From AC-51 sp036265325 (GTDB lineage: Bacteria; Actinomycetota; UBA4738; HRBIN12): a DNA stretch of 64,000 nt. Both the position numbers and the translations under genes were made by a program. The stretch is taken from positions 1 to 64,000 of the forward strand of contig DATAPH010000015.1 of NCBI GenBank assembly GCA_036265325.1, given 5' to 3'. The notes beneath the pieces are model-generated. The model ran no database searches, was not told the origin of the DNA, and worked only from the letters and a program-made list of their open reading frames with translations. Positions 7,763 to 16,401 of the stretch are shown in pieces. Each line of letters starts with the position of its first letter. The stretch's first letter is position 1.

Positions 7763-8206
7763 CTAACCCAGGGCGCCCTCGATCTCGTCGAGGTGCTCGG
7801 CCCGGTGCGACGCCCGCCGCCCGTTGAGCGGGCTGTCGGGGTCGTTCGGCCACACCTTTTCGGCAGGAAGCTCCGCGACGCGCGCGTCGATGTCCTCGGC
7901 GGTCCGCACGGCGAGGTCCGCGACGCCCCGAGGATCGATCGCGTGGATCAACGAACGGGTCGAGTCGTTGATCCAGTCGACGTTGTCCGGTTCGTCGACG
8001 TCTTCGGGGAACCCGCTCGCTGGATCGAACCGCTCCGCGAGGTACATCGCACGCGCATCCCAGAATGCCATGTGACCGAGCGTGGCGGCGACGGTCCAGT
8101 GCTCGTTGACCGGCAATCGAAGGTCCTCGTCGCTCAGTCGCGCGACGAGATTATGCAGACGCTGCAACTCGCGGGCGTTGTCCTCGACGAACGGAGCGTC
8201 GCTCAC
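7763..8206 (-). CDS. DinB-superfamily protein
   Basis: A 147-residue four-helix protein. It has the DinB/maleylpyruvate-isomerase-like pattern: 'LVARLSDEDLRLPVNEHWTVAATLGHMAFWDAR' near residues 20-55, with a metal-type His in LGHMAFW, and a C-terminal 'RRASHRAEHLDEIE' with a further His pair. Members often bind a divalent metal and some transfer thiols such as mycothiol; the role here is unknown. Its start overlaps the stop of the VOC gene upstream by 4 bases, so the two form a coupled pair. Confidence 0.8.
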   Translation of the reverse strand: MSDAPFVEDNARELQRLHNLVARLSDEDLRLPVNEHWTVAATLGHMAFWDARAMYLAERFDPASGFPEDVDEPDNVDWINDSTRSLIHAIDPRGVADLAVRTAEDIDARVAELPAEKVWPNDPDSPLNGRRASHRAEHLDEIEGALG

Positions 8207-8595
8207 CCGGACCAGGAGGCCTCGAACAACCCCATGGTGTTGCCCTCGCTGTCGGTGAAGTACGCGAAAGCGCCCATGTCCGGGATCGGTGTGCGCGGCG
8301 TGACGACCTTCCCGCCGCTCGCCTCGACCTTCTTCAGCGTGTCGTCGATCGACGCGACGCCGATGGTGATCACGGGCGCGGGCGTCTCCTTCGACTTGCT
8401 GGTGAAGCCGCCGTTGATCGCGCCGGGCTCCCTGGGCATCCGGTTGTCGTCGATCGGCACGGTCGTGGCCGTCGTGTAACTGACGCCGTTGCCCATGTCA
8501 GCGTCGTTGAGCTCCCAGTCGAAGACCGACGAGTAGAACTCCTTCGCCCGCTCCTGGTCGTCGAACGTGATCTCGAAGTGCACGACCTTGTCCAT
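8203..8595 (-). CDS. VOC-family (glyoxalase/bleomycin-resistance fold) protein
   Basis: A 130-residue protein with two beta-alpha-beta-beta-beta modules. The first is 'VVHFEITFDDQERAKEFYSSVFDWEL' and the last 'AYFTDSEGNTMGLFEAS', with the metal-site Glu in 'NTMGLFE' and a His in 'VVHFEI'. This resembles the CFP30-like VOC subgroup common in actinobacteria. A GGGAGGGAG ribosome site precedes the ATG. It is co-transcribed with the DinB gene downstream. The substrate is unknown. Confidence 0.88.
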   Translation of the reverse strand: MDKVVHFEITFDDQERAKEFYSSVFDWELNDADMGNGVSYTTATTVPIDDNRMPREPGAINGGFTSKSKETPAPVITIGVASIDDTLKKVEASGGKVVTPRTPIPDMGAFAYFTDSEGNTMGLFEASWSG

Positions 8596-8670
8596 GACGG
8601 TCTCCCTCCCGTGGGTGTCGTCGTTTCAACCTAACGCGTTCCGCGCGAAGGGTGGAGTCAGCCCGCCGCC

Positions 8671-9489
8671 CTACGTGTTCGAACGTGAAGCGGTGCGGCG
8701 CCCGAGGATCCGATCGACCTCGGCCGCAGCCCGTTCGCCGGTCTGTTGGTCGAAGCCCATGGCGTCGGCGACGCGCTGTGTGACAACGGTGAAGACGTCG
8801 ATCGACTCCCGCAGCGCAATGGCAGACGCAGAGGTCGAGAGGTCCGCCCAACACGCGCCGAGCGCGGCAACGAGGTCCGGTGTTGTCCACGTTCCGACGC
8901 GAGAACCGTTGTGCGGGGGATACGCGGACCATCCGTTCCGTACGCCGAAGTCCCATTCGAGCATCTGCAACAGCAGTCGCTTGAGATCGGCATCACGGGT
9001 CTTGATGGGCCAGGGATCATCTCGAGCGACGGCCTTCGCGTACTGGAGAGCCGCGGCGAAGAACCACTCGATGCACGTCCGGAACTGCTCGGCGGACGGC
9101 GGCGACACACCGACCATCGGTTCGAGTCGATCGCCACGACCATCTTTGTCGAGCACGACGGTGAACGGGCCGTCGTACGCGGCGCCTTCGGCGAGCGCGG
9201 ACATCGGGGCGATCACGAAGTCGATCTTGGCGTCGACGTAGGACACGAGTCGCGTCGGGTGCCACCCGGGGTTCTCGAGCGCCTCCACGACGAGCACGTC
9301 GCCGAACTGCTGGTACCAATCCGTTTCTTCCAAAAGTAGGGACGCATCGCGGACGTACAGCTCGATGTCGAGGTCCGAAAGCTCGTCGTGCTCGCCCCTG
9401 GCGAACGAACCGGTTACCACAACCAACCGAACGTTGGGATCTTCTGCGCCCCAGGCGACAACGTCATCCAACATCCTCTGTTGATCCAC
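8671..9489 (-). CDS. ANT(6)-like aminoglycoside/streptomycin adenylyltransferase family protein
   Basis: A 272-residue nucleotidyltransferase-fold protein. The GS...DxD core reads 'VVVTGSFARGEHDELSDLDIELYV' near residues 23-46, followed by 'WYQQFGDVLV' and a later 'WFFAAALQYAKAVARDD' helix, as in AadK/ANT(6) proteins. Those enzymes adenylylate streptomycin, but many chromosomal homologues have no shown resistance role. The GTG start at 9489 follows a TACGAT hexamer by 7 bases, indicating a leaderless message. Confidence 0.8.
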   Translation of the reverse strand: MDQQRMLDDVVAWGAEDPNVRLVVVTGSFARGEHDELSDLDIELYVRDASLLLEETDWYQQFGDVLVVEALENPGWHPTRLVSYVDAKIDFVIAPMSALAEGAAYDGPFTVVLDKDGRGDRLEPMVGVSPPSAEQFRTCIEWFFAAALQYAKAVARDDPWPIKTRDADLKRLLLQMLEWDFGVRNGWSAYPPHNGSRVGTWTTPDLVAALGACWADLSTSASAIALRESIDVFTVVTQRVADAMGFDQQTGERAAAEVDRILGRRTASRSNT

Positions 9490-9507
9490 AACGCGAATCG
9501 TATCGGC

Positions 9508-9930
9508 TCAGTGCGGCGACACAACGCGGCGGTTGACGCCTCGTTCGCCACGGACCCAGTCCGCGATGGCGCGCGGGCCGACATCGGTCGTCGGTCCCGG
9601 CATCTCGTTCGGATCGAACCAGCCGACGTCGGCGATCTCGCCCTCGTTGGGCTTGAGCTCGCCGCCGACGATCGACGCGACGAACACCGCGACGTCGAGC
9701 AGCTTCTCGCCACCGGCGCGCACGATGAGATACGTGCCGATCAGCTCACCGAGTTCGACAACGAGGTTCGTCTCCTCCTTCGCTTCGCGGATCGCGGTCT
9801 CCTCGATGCTTTCGCCGGGTTCGTGGCGACCGCCCGGCAATCCCCACCGATGCCGGCCGTAGTCCTCGTGGATCAGCAGCACGCGGCCTCGTTCATCCGC
9901 GATCACGACCGAGGCCGCCTTGCGCGTCAC
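9508..9930 (-). CDS. NUDIX hydrolase
   Basis: A 140-residue protein with a full Nudix box 'GGRHEPGESIEETAIREA' followed by KEETN (G-x5-E-x7-REUxEExGU pattern, with N in place of the final G). It hydrolyses a nucleoside diphosphate linked to another moiety; the substrate is unknown. The start is set at GTG 9930 because it overlaps the stop of the upstream GNAT gene (GTGA). The longer frame would run through that gene in a different reading frame. It forms a coupled pair with the acetyltransferase. Confidence 0.88.
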   Translation of the reverse strand: MTRKAASVVIADERGRVLLIHEDYGRHRWGLPGGRHEPGESIEETAIREAKEETNLVVELGELIGTYLIVRAGGEKLLDVAVFVASIVGGELKPNEGEIADVGWFDPNEMPGPTTDVGPRAIADWVRGERGVNRRVVSPH

Positions 9931-10427
9931 AACTGCTTCCAATACCCGACGATGTCGGACGAGTACCCCATACCGTGCTCGTAGAACGGCACCGCAGACG
10001 GACTGTGCGCGTACGTGTTGAGGAAGGCGCGCGTCGCGCCGCGTTCCTTCGCCCATGACTCGGCGGAGCGCATGAGCTCCGTCGCGATCCCCTCGCGGCG
10101 GTCTCCCTCAAACACGAACAACGCGAGCACGCGCAGAACCGACTGGCGGAGATCCGCGAGGAGTTCCCAACGCGCGTCGGGGCCCGGTCGAGAGATCTCA
10201 GCCTGGACGTAGCCCTGAACCGTCCCGTCGATGTCGGCGACGAGCCACAGCCGGTCCTCGTCGGACGGTCCACCGACCGCGTTGCGGATCCATCCCTCCA
10301 GACCTTCGTCGTCAGGGATGCGGAACATCGTCGGGTCGAGCGCCTCGTAGTAGCGCCCGAACTCCATCCACGCCTCGGCGAGTCGAGGCGCATCTGCCGC
10401 GATCGGGGAACGGATCACCACGGCCAT
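9927..10427 (-). CDS. GNAT-family N-acetyltransferase
   Basis: A 166-residue GNAT protein. The N-terminal strand 'VVIRSPIAADAPRLAEAW' leads to the acceptor region. Motif A is 'LFVFEGDRREGIATELMRSAESWAKERG' (acetyl-CoA pyrophosphate loop R-R-E-G-I-A), and motif B 'RAFLNTYAHSPSAVPFYEHGMGY'. The ATG at 10427 is preferred over an upstream start because the conserved fold begins at once; a TACGGT hexamer lies 9 bases upstream. The acceptor substrate is unknown. It is coupled to the NUDIX gene. Confidence 0.87.
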   Translation of the reverse strand: MAVVIRSPIAADAPRLAEAWMEFGRYYEALDPTMFRIPDDEGLEGWIRNAVGGPSDEDRLWLVADIDGTVQGYVQAEISRPGPDARWELLADLRQSVLRVLALFVFEGDRREGIATELMRSAESWAKERGATRAFLNTYAHSPSAVPFYEHGMGYSSDIVGYWKQL

Positions 10428-10478
10428 CAAGCCATGACCGTACCGCCGCGACGCGAGCACCGCTCGCACGTCGGGTAT

Positions 10479-10856
10479 TCACAGTTGGCCGATCCACTCG
10501 AGCGGGAACGGCGGTTCGGCGAGCGGCAGCACCGCGATCCGCAGCAACGCGAGCGGGTTGTCGTCGCCGGCGCTGCGGTTGAGGTTGACCTCGTCGCAAC
10601 CGGTGCAGCGATGCACGATGACCCACTCGCCGCGTCCCCGAACGGTGATGCCGATCGGTTCCATCAGGGAGCAGCAGTCCGACACCCGGTCTCCGGGCGT
10701 TCGGCTATCGAGATGCCTGCTCCACAGGCAGTTCGGGCAATGATTCCTGTTGTCCGTTCCGAGCGCGTCCTCCGGCACGTCGAGCCGGCAATGACCGCAG
10801 CGGAACGTGTCGGTTCGTCGTCGATCACCACGACGTCGTTGGTCTGACACGGGCAT
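10479..10856 (-). CDS. RNHCP-domain zinc-ribbon protein
   Basis: A 125-residue protein containing the diagnostic 'DNRNHCPNCLWSRHLD' (RNHCP motif) near residues 35-50. It has further Cys pairs, 'FRCGHC' before it and 'HRCTGCDEVN' after it, consistent with two zinc sites. The domain occurs widely in actinobacteria, and its function is not established. A CAGGAGG ribosome motif lies only a few bases before the ATG. It is followed by the GNAT-NUDIX pair on the same strand after a 51-base gap. Confidence 0.88.
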   Translation of the reverse strand: MPVSDQRRRGDRRRTDTFRCGHCRLDVPEDALGTDNRNHCPNCLWSRHLDSRTPGDRVSDCCSLMEPIGITVRGRGEWVIVHRCTGCDEVNLNRSAGDDNPLALLRIAVLPLAEPPFPLEWIGQL

Positions 10857-11237
10857 GACCTCCTGCTGGGCACGGTGGACAGCGCGCCCCGAAGCAGGGA
10901 TCAGCGTGTGACGCTAGAGATCGCCATAAGGACGCGCGAGATCGACCACCGTGACCGCAGTCACCAACCCACCGTCCTTCCTAGCGATCGGGCCGCTCGC
11001 GTTCGAGCAGCGAACCGCCGGACCGTAGCACCGAGGCGGCTGCGGCTCAAGAGTGCCGCCGCTGAACGGAGCCGTCGGTAGCCTCACGTTCACGGTTGTG
11101 GGCGTCGCGCTTCTTCCATCGCAGCTCGCAGCGGCGTACATCGGGCTGCGCGTCACCGGCGCGATCGGCTGAGCCTGGACGTATCGCGCGCTCGCCTGTT
11201 GGATGGAGACTCCGGTCTCCGAGCCCGAGGAGGGGTC
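10857..11237. other. Intergenic region between divergent genes, no supported gene
   Basis: This 381-base stretch separates the RNHCP gene (-) from the hydrolase (+). No RNA gene was recognised. A 39-codon hydrophobic open frame (11053-11172, +) has no ribosome site or recognised homology. An inverted repeat GGAGAC-TCCG-GTCTCC at 11205-11220 lies just upstream of the hydrolase ribosome site and may be an operator or leader hairpin. Confidence 0.5.
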
Positions 11238-12080
11238 ATGGCGAGCATCAACGAGCATGAGAGCGCGCAGATCGATCGCGCCAACGCATCCGGCAAGCCG
11301 CCGGTGTTGTTCATCCACGGCCTGTGGCTGCTCCCGAGCAGTTGGGACAACTGGGCGACGCTCTTCGAAGAAGCCGGCTACACCGCACTCACGCCCGGCT
11401 GGCCCGACGATCCAGAGACCGTGGGGGAGGCGCAGCAGCATCCCGAGGTGTTCGCACGCAAGACGGTCGGCCAGGTCGCGGACCACTTCGAGGACGTCAC
11501 GCGCAAGCTCGACGGCACACCAGTGGTGATCGGCCATTCGTTCGGCGGTCTGCTCGCGCAGATCCTCGCCGGCCGCGGTGTTGCGAAGGCCACCGTCGCC
11601 ATCGACCCGGCGCCGTTCCGCGGTGTCCTTCCCTTGCCGATCTCGGCATTGAAGGCGGCGTCGCCCGCCCTCGGCAACCCGGCGAACCGGCACCGCGCCG
11701 TGCCGCTCACGTACGAGCAGTTCCGCTACGCATTCACCAACGCGGTGGGCGAAGAAGAGGCGAAGGAGCTCTACGACACCTACTGCGTGCCGGCCTCGGG
11801 CTCACCGATCTTCCAGGCCGCCGCCGCGAACCTCAACCCGTGGACCGAGGTGAAGGTCAAGTCGAAGAATCCCGACCGCGGCCCGCTCCTGGTCATCTCC
11901 GGTGAGCAGGATCACACCGTCCCGCCCTCGATCGCGAAGGCGTCCTACAAGAAGCAGCAGCGGAACAAGGCCGTCACCGAGTTCTCACAGATGTCTGGCC
12001 GAGGGCACTCACTGACCATCGACCACGGCTGGCGCGAGGTCGCCGAGACTTCGCTGAAGTTCGTGCAGCGGTTCCAGTAG
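11238..12080 (+). CDS. Alpha/beta-hydrolase
   Basis: A 280-residue hydrolase with all three parts of the triad visible. The oxyanion strand is 'VLFIHGLWLLPSSWDNW' (24-40). The nucleophile elbow is GHSFGG (Ser101). The acid is in 'LVISGEQDHTVP', and the His in 'GRGHSLTID'. There is no signal peptide, so it is cytosolic. Relatives are annotated as esterases, lipases or haloperoxidase-like enzymes; the substrate is unknown. The start at 11238 has a GAGGAGGGG ribosome site. Confidence 0.9.
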   Translation: MASINEHESAQIDRANASGKPPVLFIHGLWLLPSSWDNWATLFEEAGYTALTPGWPDDPETVGEAQQHPEVFARKTVGQVADHFEDVTRKLDGTPVVIGHSFGGLLAQILAGRGVAKATVAIDPAPFRGVLPLPISALKAASPALGNPANRHRAVPLTYEQFRYAFTNAVGEEEAKELYDTYCVPASGSPIFQAAAANLNPWTEVKVKSKNPDRGPLLVISGEQDHTVPPSIAKASYKKQQRNKAVTEFSQMSGRGHSLTIDHGWREVAETSLKFVQRFQ

Positions 12081-12090
12081 GGGCGGCCGT

Positions 12091-13023
12091 TTAGGGACGT
12101 GTTGGCCCGAGCGGGATCAGCGCGTCGAGGTCGGCGAGGTCTTCGGGACGCAACACAACATCCGCGGCTTCGGCGTTCGATCGAGCGTGCGCTGGGTTTC
12201 GCGTGCCGGCGAGCGTGGCGCTGACGCCTGCCTGCTGAAGGTTCCACGCGAGCGCGAGCTGGGGAAGGGAACAGCCGACACGCTCTGCGACGCCGCCCAT
12301 CCCGTCGACGACGGCGTGTGACCGTTCGAAGCGCCCGGGTGAGAACAGCCGCTTCCAGAAGCCCCACTCCTGATACTCGGGCACGACCTTCGCGAAGTCG
12401 TCGGGGCTCGTGATGGCGCCGGCGAGCATGCCGTTGCCGAGCGGCTCGTACGTCACCACGCCGATGTGCTGTTCCTCACACCAGCGCGCGAGTTCCAGCG
12501 TTTCGAGGTGGTCGATCAGCGACAAGCCCTCCTGCAGCACGTCGACGGGCCCGACGGCAAGACACCGCTCGACGTCTGATCGATCGAAGTTCGACAGCCC
12601 CACGAGACGCGTCAACCCGTCGTCGACGAGGGAACGCATCGCGCCCCATGAGTCCTCGATCCCGTCGGTCGAGTCCCCGGGGTAGTGCATCAGGAACATG
12701 TCCAGGCGGTCGACCCCGAGCCGTTCGAGGCTTCCCTGGCACGCTTCGCGGATCTGCTTCGGCTCGAATCCGGTGCCGTCGGGCAGCGGCGCGACCTTGC
12801 TGGAGATCTTCATCGGTTGACCGACGTCGCGGAGCGCGGCCGCGACCACCGTCTCGTTCTTGCGGTCGAAGTACTCTTCTGCGGTGTCGATCCAGTCGAC
12901 GCCCGCCTCGATCGCGGCGAGCAGGACATCGCGGGCTCCCGGCCACTTCGGATCGTCCTCGAGCTCGAACCCACCGAGCCCAACGACCGAGTACCACTCG
13001 CCACCGATCTCAACGCTTCGCAT
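12091..13023 (-). CDS. Aldo/keto reductase
   Basis: A 310-residue (beta/alpha)8 oxidoreductase with the complete AKR tetrad: Asp46 and Tyr51 in 'DWIDTAEEYF', Lys75 in 'KISSKVAP' and His112 in 'FLMHYP'. The NADPH-binding end is at 'ATLAGTRNPAHARSNAEA'. It probably reduces carbonyl compounds with NADPH; the physiological substrate is unknown. A TAGGGT hexamer ends 6 bases before the ATG, so the transcript is likely leaderless. It is convergent with the hydrolase. Confidence 0.93.
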   Translation of the reverse strand: MRSVEIGGEWYSVVGLGGFELEDDPKWPGARDVLLAAIEAGVDWIDTAEEYFDRKNETVVAAALRDVGQPMKISSKVAPLPDGTGFEPKQIREACQGSLERLGVDRLDMFLMHYPGDSTDGIEDSWGAMRSLVDDGLTRLVGLSNFDRSDVERCLAVGPVDVLQEGLSLIDHLETLELARWCEEQHIGVVTYEPLGNGMLAGAITSPDDFAKVVPEYQEWGFWKRLFSPGRFERSHAVVDGMGGVAERVGCSLPQLALAWNLQQAGVSATLAGTRNPAHARSNAEAADVVLRPEDLADLDALIPLGPTRP

Positions 13024-13049
13024 GTCGCAACCCTAGCCCGTCGGGGTCA

Positions 13050-14423
13050 TCAGCCGGCGCGCGTCGCGAACCGACCCCCGATGTGGATCCCGTCGATCGT
13101 GCCGCCGGCGTCGCGACTGAAGTAGCCCTTCATCCCCTTCGCGGGGCCCTCCGGAACGATGTAGCGGTCGCCGTCTCCGGCCAGGATGCCTAGGGGGATC
13201 GGCGGCTCATCGTCGGGCTCTTCGTTCAGCTGCTCGAGGACCTCCGGCCGAACCGTCACGTCGACGATCAGCCCGCCGTCTGCCGCGCGGATGTCGGCGA
13301 TCACCGCGATCGTCTCGTACCGACCCACGTACTCCCACAGCGCCTCGTCGCTCAACCGGAGCGGCTCAGGGTCCTTGATCTCGACGCCGAGGTAGGCCTC
13401 GAACGCCCATCGTGTGATCCGCTCGTTGAACTCTCCGCCGTTGGGGCCGCAGTTCGTCAGCGATGTGATCGCGAACCGCTTCTCCGGAACCATCTCGAAC
13501 GTCGAGTGTTGACCGGCAGTGTCGCCGCCATGGGCGACGACGCGGAGACCCTCGACATCCCGAAGCATCCAACTGATCCCAACCGCATCGCCGAGCGCGT
13601 TGCCCGGGCACTCGACCGTCGGCTCCTGCATCCGCCTGAGCATCGGCTCCGACAGCACGCGCGTGCCGTCCTTGGCGGTGCCGTCTCCCATATGGAAGCG
13701 TGCCCAGATCAGCTGGTCGGCGACGGTCGAGACCGCGCCCCCCATCGGATTGCCGTACCGGCCGAACTCCCACGGACGCGTGACCTCGATCGACCCGTCC
13801 CGGTTCTGCTTGTGCCCCTGCGCGAATCGGTAGGTCATGATCTCCTTCGCCAGGTAGTAGCTGCGCGTCATCCCAACGGGCTCGAAGACGAGCTCGCGGA
13901 TGATGTCCTCGTACACCTTGCCGGTGACGTGCTCGAGCGCCTTACCCGCAAGCGCGAGCGAAGCGTTGTTGTACGACACGGTCGATCCGAGCGGCGTTAC
14001 CTGTTCGATCGTCGCCATCCGGGCGACGTAGCGGTCGAGCGCGTCGTCGCCTTCGCCGGTGTTCTCGAAGAGGTCGCCGTCCCACCCTGCCGTGTGATTG
14101 AGGAGCTGGAGCACCGTGACGTCGCGGGCGACCTGCTCGTCCTTGAGCTTCAGCTCCGGGACGTACGTGCGAACCGGCGCGTCGAGGTCCATCTCACCTC
14201 GCTCGACGAGACGGAGGATCGCGGTGCTCGTATACGTCTTCCCAGTGGATCCATTCTGGAACAGGGTGGTGGCGTCTACGGGGAGCGGATCCTCGACGCT
14301 CGTGACGCCGTGGAACGCGGTGTGATCGTCGTCACCGACCACAACGCCGACGGCGGCGCCCGGAACGTCCAGCTCGTTGGCCAGCACCGACGTCTGTGCC
14401 TGCAGTTCCGTCTCGGTCGCCAT
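13050..14423 (-). CDS. Serine beta-lactamase/class-C-like hydrolase
   Basis: A 457-residue protein with the class C/DD-peptidase-fold motifs: S59-T-G-K62 in 'FQNGSTGKTYTS' and Y151-N-N153 in 'STVSYNNASLALAG'. A late 'VVAHGGDTAGQHS' supplies the HxG-type third motif. An extra C-terminal domain (about 330-457) follows, as in many actinobacterial esterase-like members. No signal peptide is evident, so a cytosolic esterase or peptidase is more likely than antibiotic resistance. The start at 14423 has an AGGAAGGA ribosome site. Its promoter contains the palindrome shared with the divergent TetR gene. Confidence 0.88.
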   Translation of the reverse strand: MATETELQAQTSVLANELDVPGAAVGVVVGDDDHTAFHGVTSVEDPLPVDATTLFQNGSTGKTYTSTAILRLVERGEMDLDAPVRTYVPELKLKDEQVARDVTVLQLLNHTAGWDGDLFENTGEGDDALDRYVARMATIEQVTPLGSTVSYNNASLALAGKALEHVTGKVYEDIIRELVFEPVGMTRSYYLAKEIMTYRFAQGHKQNRDGSIEVTRPWEFGRYGNPMGGAVSTVADQLIWARFHMGDGTAKDGTRVLSEPMLRRMQEPTVECPGNALGDAVGISWMLRDVEGLRVVAHGGDTAGQHSTFEMVPEKRFAITSLTNCGPNGGEFNERITRWAFEAYLGVEIKDPEPLRLSDEALWEYVGRYETIAVIADIRAADGGLIVDVTVRPEVLEQLNEEPDDEPPIPLGILAGDGDRYIVPEGPAKGMKGYFSRDAGGTIDGIHIGGRFATRAG

Positions 14424-14454
14424 CGTGGTGTCCTTCCTCGCTGAGATACCACTG

Positions 14455-14483
14455 AGAATCTGACATACCGTATGGTATGTCAA
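14455..14483 (-). promoter_or_regulatory. Promoter of the serine hydrolase with TetR-type operator in the spacer
   Basis: On the minus strand TTGACA (14483-14478) and GATTCT (14460-14455) are 17 bp apart. The palindrome with arms TGACATACC and GGTATGTCA around GTAT fills 14461-14482, so repressor binding would block RNA polymerase. The divergent TetR gene has its own TACGAT at 14496-14501, 7 bases before its ATG. That TetR binds here is inferred from position and symmetry. Confidence 0.75.
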
Positions 14484-14508
14484 GCCCGTCCGGCGTACGA
14501 TCGAGGCC

Positions 14509-15102
14509 ATGGCAGGAACCACGCTTTCCCGCGATGAACGGAAGCAGCAAACACGGGCGGCGATCATCGACGCTGCCGCACGGCTCTTCGCCAAACACGG
14601 CATCGAGGCGACGTCGCTCGATCGCATCGCGGGGACGCTGGGGCTGACGAAGGGAGCCGTGTACTCGACCTTCGCCAGCAAGGAGGAACTGATCGATGCC
14701 GTTGGCCAATCCAGAACGCTGCTGATCAGCCCCGACCCGCTCTTCAGAGCGGACCTGACGTTGCGTCAAGGGCTCGGCGCGCTCACGAAGGAGTTCCTGG
14801 CGATGCGCCCCAAGATGACCCGAGAGATCCTGTTCCTCGAGCTCGAGCTGTTCCTGTACGGGGAGCGACATGCGCCGTGGGGCCGGCGAGAGCTGCGGAT
14901 CGCGCGCGAGGGCCGGCGTGAGGCAGCCGTTCAGCTGGAGGCGGCGGCGGCGCAGCGCGGAGAAGCGCTCCCCATGCCGGCCGAGGACTTCTTCGTGGCG
15001 CTGGAGGCGCTGCTCATGGGGATCGCGCGTGAGCAGTTCCGGGATGCCGGCTCGATCTCCGACACGTCGATCGAGCACGTGATCGTCGGGCTGGCGGGCT
15101 GA
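14509..15102 (+). CDS. TetR-family transcriptional regulator
   Basis: A 197-residue regulator. The N-terminal HTH is textbook: 'RAAIIDAAARLFAKHGIEATSLDRIAGTLGLTKGAVYSTFASKEEL' (about residues 16-61). The C-terminal ligand/dimer domain is unassigned. It is divergent from the serine hydrolase, and a 22-bp perfect palindrome lies between them. The expected circuit is repression of the hydrolase, relieved by a small molecule. Leaderless expression is suggested by TACGAT ending 7 bases before the ATG. Confidence 0.92.
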   Translation: MAGTTLSRDERKQQTRAAIIDAAARLFAKHGIEATSLDRIAGTLGLTKGAVYSTFASKEELIDAVGQSRTLLISPDPLFRADLTLRQGLGALTKEFLAMRPKMTREILFLELELFLYGERHAPWGRRELRIAREGRREAAVQLEAAAAQRGEALPMPAEDFFVALEALLMGIAREQFRDAGSISDTSIEHVIVGLAG

Positions 15103-15141
15103 GGAAGCGGACGTCGTCCCCGTTCGCTCGGGTCGACCGGC

Positions 15142-15777
15142 GTGAAGCCTCGTCCGACGGATGCGAGGATGCGCGTGGTGAGCAAGCCCGTGATCGTCGA
15201 GTATCAAACGCGCTGGCCGGAGGAGTTCGGCGACATCCGTGACCGGTTGGCGAGCTCGTTCGGCGATCTCGCGACGCACATCGAGCACATCGGGTCGACC
15301 TCGGTGCCGGGTCTCGCAGCCAAAGACGTGATCGACGTCCAGGTGAGCGTGACATCTCTCACGCCGAGCGAGCCGCTCGAAGCCGCGCTCCAGACGGCGG
15401 GGTTCGTTCCGTATCGAGACGAGTCGCCGGCCTGGGATCACGTCCCGCCGGGGTGGTACGCGGCCGACCCGCCGCAACGGTGGCTCAAGCTGTTCGCATC
15501 TGCGCCACCCGACCAGCGCCGGGTCCACATCCACGTGCGGGTCGCGGGATCTCCGAACGAGCGGTACGCGCTGTTGTTCCGTGACTTCATGCGAACACAC
15601 GCCGACGCGAGCGGCGCGTGGGCGATCTTCAAGCGCGAGCTCGCACGGATCGCGGAGAGCGTCGACGACTACGTCGAGGTGAAAGACCCGGCGACCGACG
15701 TGGTGATGGTCGTCGGGGAGCGCTGGGCGGCCGACACCGGCTGGACCCCGCACGGCGACGGCTCGGCGGCTTACTGA
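15142..15777 (+). CDS. GrpB (UPF0157) family protein, nucleotidyltransferase fold
   Basis: A protein of up to 211 residues with the GrpB signature 'IEHIGSTSVPGLAAKDVIDVQV' (shown here in part) near residues 47-68. Its G-S and D-x-D are those of a minimal nucleotidyltransferase. A later 'RVHIHVR' and 'YALLFRDFMRTH' match the family. GTG 15142, ATG 15169 and GTG 15178 are all possible starts; the family usually begins close to 'VIVEYQTRWP', so the shorter ones are plausible. The role is unknown. The last 7 bases overlap the convergent DinB gene. Confidence 0.85.
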   Translation: MKPRPTDARMRVVSKPVIVEYQTRWPEEFGDIRDRLASSFGDLATHIEHIGSTSVPGLAAKDVIDVQVSVTSLTPSEPLEAALQTAGFVPYRDESPAWDHVPPGWYAADPPQRWLKLFASAPPDQRRVHIHVRVAGSPNERYALLFRDFMRTHADASGAWAIFKRELARIAESVDDYVEVKDPATDVVMVVGERWAADTGWTPHGDGSAAY

Positions 15778-16292
15778 TCAGAGCCGGTTGGCATCCGATC
15801 GGTGACGCGACCGTTGGCCAGACCGTAGGCCCACACATCGATCGCGGGCGGCTCGACGCCGAGCGACGTCAGCGCCGTGCAGATCTGACTCCGGTGGTCG
15901 GTGCCGTGATGGAGTGCCTGCGCCAGGCGGACGCCCACCGGAGCATCGCGCTCGAAACCATCCTTCTCGTCGATCTCGGTCAGCATCAGGTCCACGTCGG
16001 GATCCGTATCGATCAACGCCGACCACGCATCGCCGTCCGACACGACCGCGGCCCGGAGCCCGTCGAGGTCCATCGCTTCGGGATCGATCCGGCGTGTGCG
16101 ATCGCCGGTGATGTCGAAGAGGTACCAAGAGTCGCTCCCGACCAGATGCTGCATCGTTCGCAGGATCGGTCCGTACGTGCCGGGCGCCACGGTCTGAAGT
16201 TGATCCGGCGAAAGCTCCTTGCATGCGTCGATCAATCGCGTTGTCGCCCAGATGTGGTGGGCGAATGCGTCCTTGAGCGGAGACCCTCCCAT
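15771..16292 (-). CDS. DinB-family protein
   Basis: A 173-residue four-helix-bundle protein with the DinB metal-site His residues: 'RTMQHLVGSDSWYLF' near residues 45-60 and 'ALHHGTDHRSQI' near 126-138 (H-x3-H type). The opening 'LKDAFAHHIWATTRLIDAC' is also typical. Members may be thiol-dependent metalloenzymes; the role is unknown. A TACGGT hexamer ends 6 bases before the ATG, indicating a leaderless message. Confidence 0.88.
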   Translation of the reverse strand: MGGSPLKDAFAHHIWATTRLIDACKELSPDQLQTVAPGTYGPILRTMQHLVGSDSWYLFDITGDRTRRIDPEAMDLDGLRAAVVSDGDAWSALIDTDPDVDLMLTEIDEKDGFERDAPVGVRLAQALHHGTDHRSQICTALTSLGVEPPAIDVWAYGLANGRVTDRMPTGSDQ

Positions 16293-16401
16293 CGGCCGAC
16301 CGTAACATCGGCCACGTTCATCGACCTCCCCGGCCGATTCATCAGCCCTTCACATCTCGGCGGCAACGTGTCAGGCAGACGCGAGACGAAGGAGGTCGAC
16401 G

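Noticed and set aside
8671..9489. Calling the ANT(6)-like gene an acquired streptomycin resistance gene
   Set aside because: It has no mobile-element context, and its base composition matches the neighbours; chromosomal homologues often lack a resistance role.
11053..11172. A 39-codon hydrophobic frame in the large intergenic gap
   Set aside because: No ribosome site, no -10 at leaderless spacing and no recognised family; could be a relic, but unsupported.
13050..14423. Calling the serine hydrolase a resistance beta-lactamase
   Set aside because: No signal peptide is seen, and an extra C-terminal domain fits esterase-like family members better.
14332..15753. A 473-codon minus-strand frame over tetR and the GrpB gene
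   Set aside because: Arg-rich shadow with no domain; both plus-strand genes have clear family motifs.
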